Shown piece by piece: positions 38,141 to 39,163 of a DNA stretch of 39,163 nucleotides (positions within the stretch are counted from its first letter, which is position 1; each line of letters starts with the position of its first letter). Origin of the DNA: a virus; IMG/VR virus record IMGVR_UViG_3300037242_000101, positions 1 through 39,163 of that record; one strand, 5' to 3'. The position numbers and the translations under genes were made by a program. Under the pieces are notes generated by a model. The model was given only the letters and a program-made list of their open reading frames with translations. It did not search any database and was not told the DNA's origin.

Positions 38141-38304
38141 ATACTCCGCTGACATCGGAACCGCATTTCAACGAGCTGACTCCTGACGGTCCAGCAGACG
38201 ATTTAGACGAGTCAGACGAAGATATGACCGACGTCGCAGAAGAACTGCGCTGGCAGGAGTTTGACGCTCAACTTCAAGAGGATCGACACAATGAAAGACG
38301 CTGA
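38137..38304 (+). CDS. Very acidic early mini-protein, 55 aa
   Basis: ATGA overlap with the MazG-like gene. I count 18 Asp/Glu in 55 residues (ADDLDESDEDMTDVAEELRW). The opening MNTPLTSEPHFNELTPDG echoes the gene at 1989. It ends 14 bases inside the next gene. A DNA-mimic or host-factor-binding role is conceivable but unproven. Confidence 0.6.
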   Translation: MNTPLTSEPHFNELTPDGPADDLDESDEDMTDVAEELRWQEFDAQLQEDRHNERR

Positions 38305-38695
38305 CATTCAGATTTTGAGAAATGCACGCGCCCTGATTGCTAGGGGTTGGTGTATTGGTAATCAAGGCTTGAATTGTGACGGAAACTACGTCGAACCGTG
38401 GGATACGGACGCGGTGCGATGGTGTGCGCTTGGCGCACTCAACGCGCAGCATGGAAGCTATAGGTTCATGCGCGGCCAAGATGACGCTATGAAGGCGCTC
38501 GTTATGGCATTGCCGCCGCAATATAGACCCGACCAGTTTGGCATTGCTGACTACAACAACTCGCATACTCAAGCCGACGTGCTTGCCCTCTATGACAGAG
38601 CTATCGTACGACTGGCCTCAAAGCGCACCGACGCTGCCCTTGTCGCCGACCTCATGGCTCGCGTCATGGGCGAGCGCATACCTGAGGAGGCGTAA
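38291..38695 (+). CDS. DUF6197-like early protein, 134 aa
   Basis: ATG 38291 is preceded by AGAGG nine bases upstream, so I do not extend the frame. ILRNARALIARGWCIGNQGL, then DAVRWCALGALNAQ and IADYNNSHTQADVLALYDRA match the conserved blocks of a family seen in phages and actinobacteria (RGWxxG, AVRWCALGAL, YND-like). Its role is unknown. It precedes the gene that spans the map ends. Confidence 0.75.
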   Translation: MKDADIQILRNARALIARGWCIGNQGLNCDGNYVEPWDTDAVRWCALGALNAQHGSYRFMRGQDDAMKALVMALPPQYRPDQFGIADYNNSHTQADVLALYDRAIVRLASKRTDAALVADLMARVMGERIPEEA

Positions 38696-39163
38696 ATGCC
38701 AACCGTTAAGCCACGCATCCTCGATGACCGTCTTGCCCGCATTGGAGAAATATCTCTTGGGCACGGCAACCACAAGTCCCTAGAAGATGGTGCATGCGTT
38801 ATGGAATTAGTTTCTTACGTCGCTGGCAGGCCATGGTCGGATTCGCCTCCCTGCGTCTCCAATGCTGTCGGCTCATTCATGCGTTCATGGAACGATGCAT
38901 TGCCGAGCGACGAGGATCGAAACCGCCTGCTCAAGCCTCTGATCACGACGCTGATCGGCACGCAGACTACCAAAGCTGACGAACAACACCGCGCCTTCAT
39001 GGCGATGGATTGGCTGGTGCGGGTGTGGACGCCGAAGTGGCTTGATCTGGTTCCTGCTTTGAAGTCGCATGCCTTGGCCCTGCGCGAGTGCGAGGAAATC
39101 TGTGATGCAGCAGGTCTTGTTGCTGCGACTACGAAGCTGAGTGCAGCGCGCGTAGCTTCGGTG
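38696..39163 (+). CDS. Conserved early phage protein, runs off the right end and continues at base 1
   Basis: ATG at 38696 directly follows the stop of the preceding gene (TAAATG). It stays open for 156 codons to the last base. Read on at base 1, the frame gives ten more codons ending in TGA at 31-33, so the complete protein would be 166 residues. The middle has a CVMELVSYVAG segment, a PWSD motif, an RSWNDALP motif and a DWLVRVWTP motif. These resemble a family of uncharacterised proteins that I recall from phages and actinobacterial genomes; I know no function for it. The break at the window edge is a map-linearisation effect, not a real truncation. Confidence 0.85.
   Translation, partial: MPTVKPRILDDRLARIGEISLGHGNHKSLEDGACVMELVSYVAGRPWSDSPPCVSNAVGSFMRSWNDALPSDEDRNRLLKPLITTLIGTQTTKADEQHRAFMAMDWLVRVWTPKWLDLVPALKSHALALRECEEICDAAGLVAATTKLSAARVASV

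Noticed and set aside
1-39163. tRNA genes, CRISPR arrays, insertion sequences, attachment sites
   Set aside because: I saw no cloverleaf-like region in the few gaps, no regular spaced repeats, no transposase frame and no integrase. The genome is almost entirely packed with overlapping coding sequence.

Overview
The window is best read as the whole genome of a short-tailed (podovirus-like) phage, 39,163 bp, opened at an arbitrary point. The strongest sign is that the gene running off the right end (from 38696) continues in the same frame at base 1. It stops at 31-33, where its stop overlaps the next start as ATGA, the same junction used throughout the genome. Morphology follows from the gene set: a PBSX-type large terminase, a P22-like portal, a scaffold, a DUF5309-type HK97-fold capsid, a gp4-like adaptor and a P22 gp10-like tail hub, with low-complexity ejection-type proteins and no tape measure or sheath. 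A Gram-negative host is inferred from two lipoprotein signals, several Sec signal peptides and strong Shine-Dalgarno sites. The host genus cannot be named from sequence alone.

Layout. Two opposed transcription units meet at a control region at 36.6-37.2 kb. A small XRE repressor (36866-37042, minus) faces a consensus-like promoter (37082-37111, plus). Plus-strand early genes run from about 37118 through the map end to 3398. They are about twenty very small, overlapping genes: a MazG-like pyrophosphatase, a DUF6197-like protein, several Cys-rich mini-proteins, a possible OB-fold protein, very acidic and very basic peptides, a lipoprotein and small membrane proteins. No polymerase, helicase, primase, integrase or recombinase is recognisable, so replication must lean on the host.

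The minus strand carries nearly everything else, from about 36.0 kb down to 3.4 kb. In transcription order these are a nuclease-like gene, packaging (34.8-33.3 kb), small membrane and lipoprotein genes, duplicated accessory genes (31.2-28.9 kb), portal, scaffold, capsid and head completion (28.6-18.5 kb), ejection-type proteins (18.1-13.6 kb), fibre and spike genes (13.5-7.1 kb), the lysis cassette (7.1-6.1 kb), and two cysteine-peptidase-like genes at the end. One 47-codon membrane-protein gene (13500-13643) lies on the opposite strand with its own -10 box and looks leaderless.

The most unusual feature is a phage-encoded set of exported proteins. Three paralogues share a Sec signal peptide followed by a PYGxFGG module and then fibre-type sequence (genes starting at 12973, 26378 and 30209). 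A fourth, 1373 residues long, has a signal peptide, a beta-helix-like region and a C-terminal region resembling a TIM-barrel glycosidase. Smaller exported proteins and two lipoproteins add to the set. Virion fibres normally assemble in the cytoplasm, so Sec signals on fibre-like genes suggest either periplasmic assembly or soluble decoy/depolymerase products. Gene duplication recurs across the same accessory regions.
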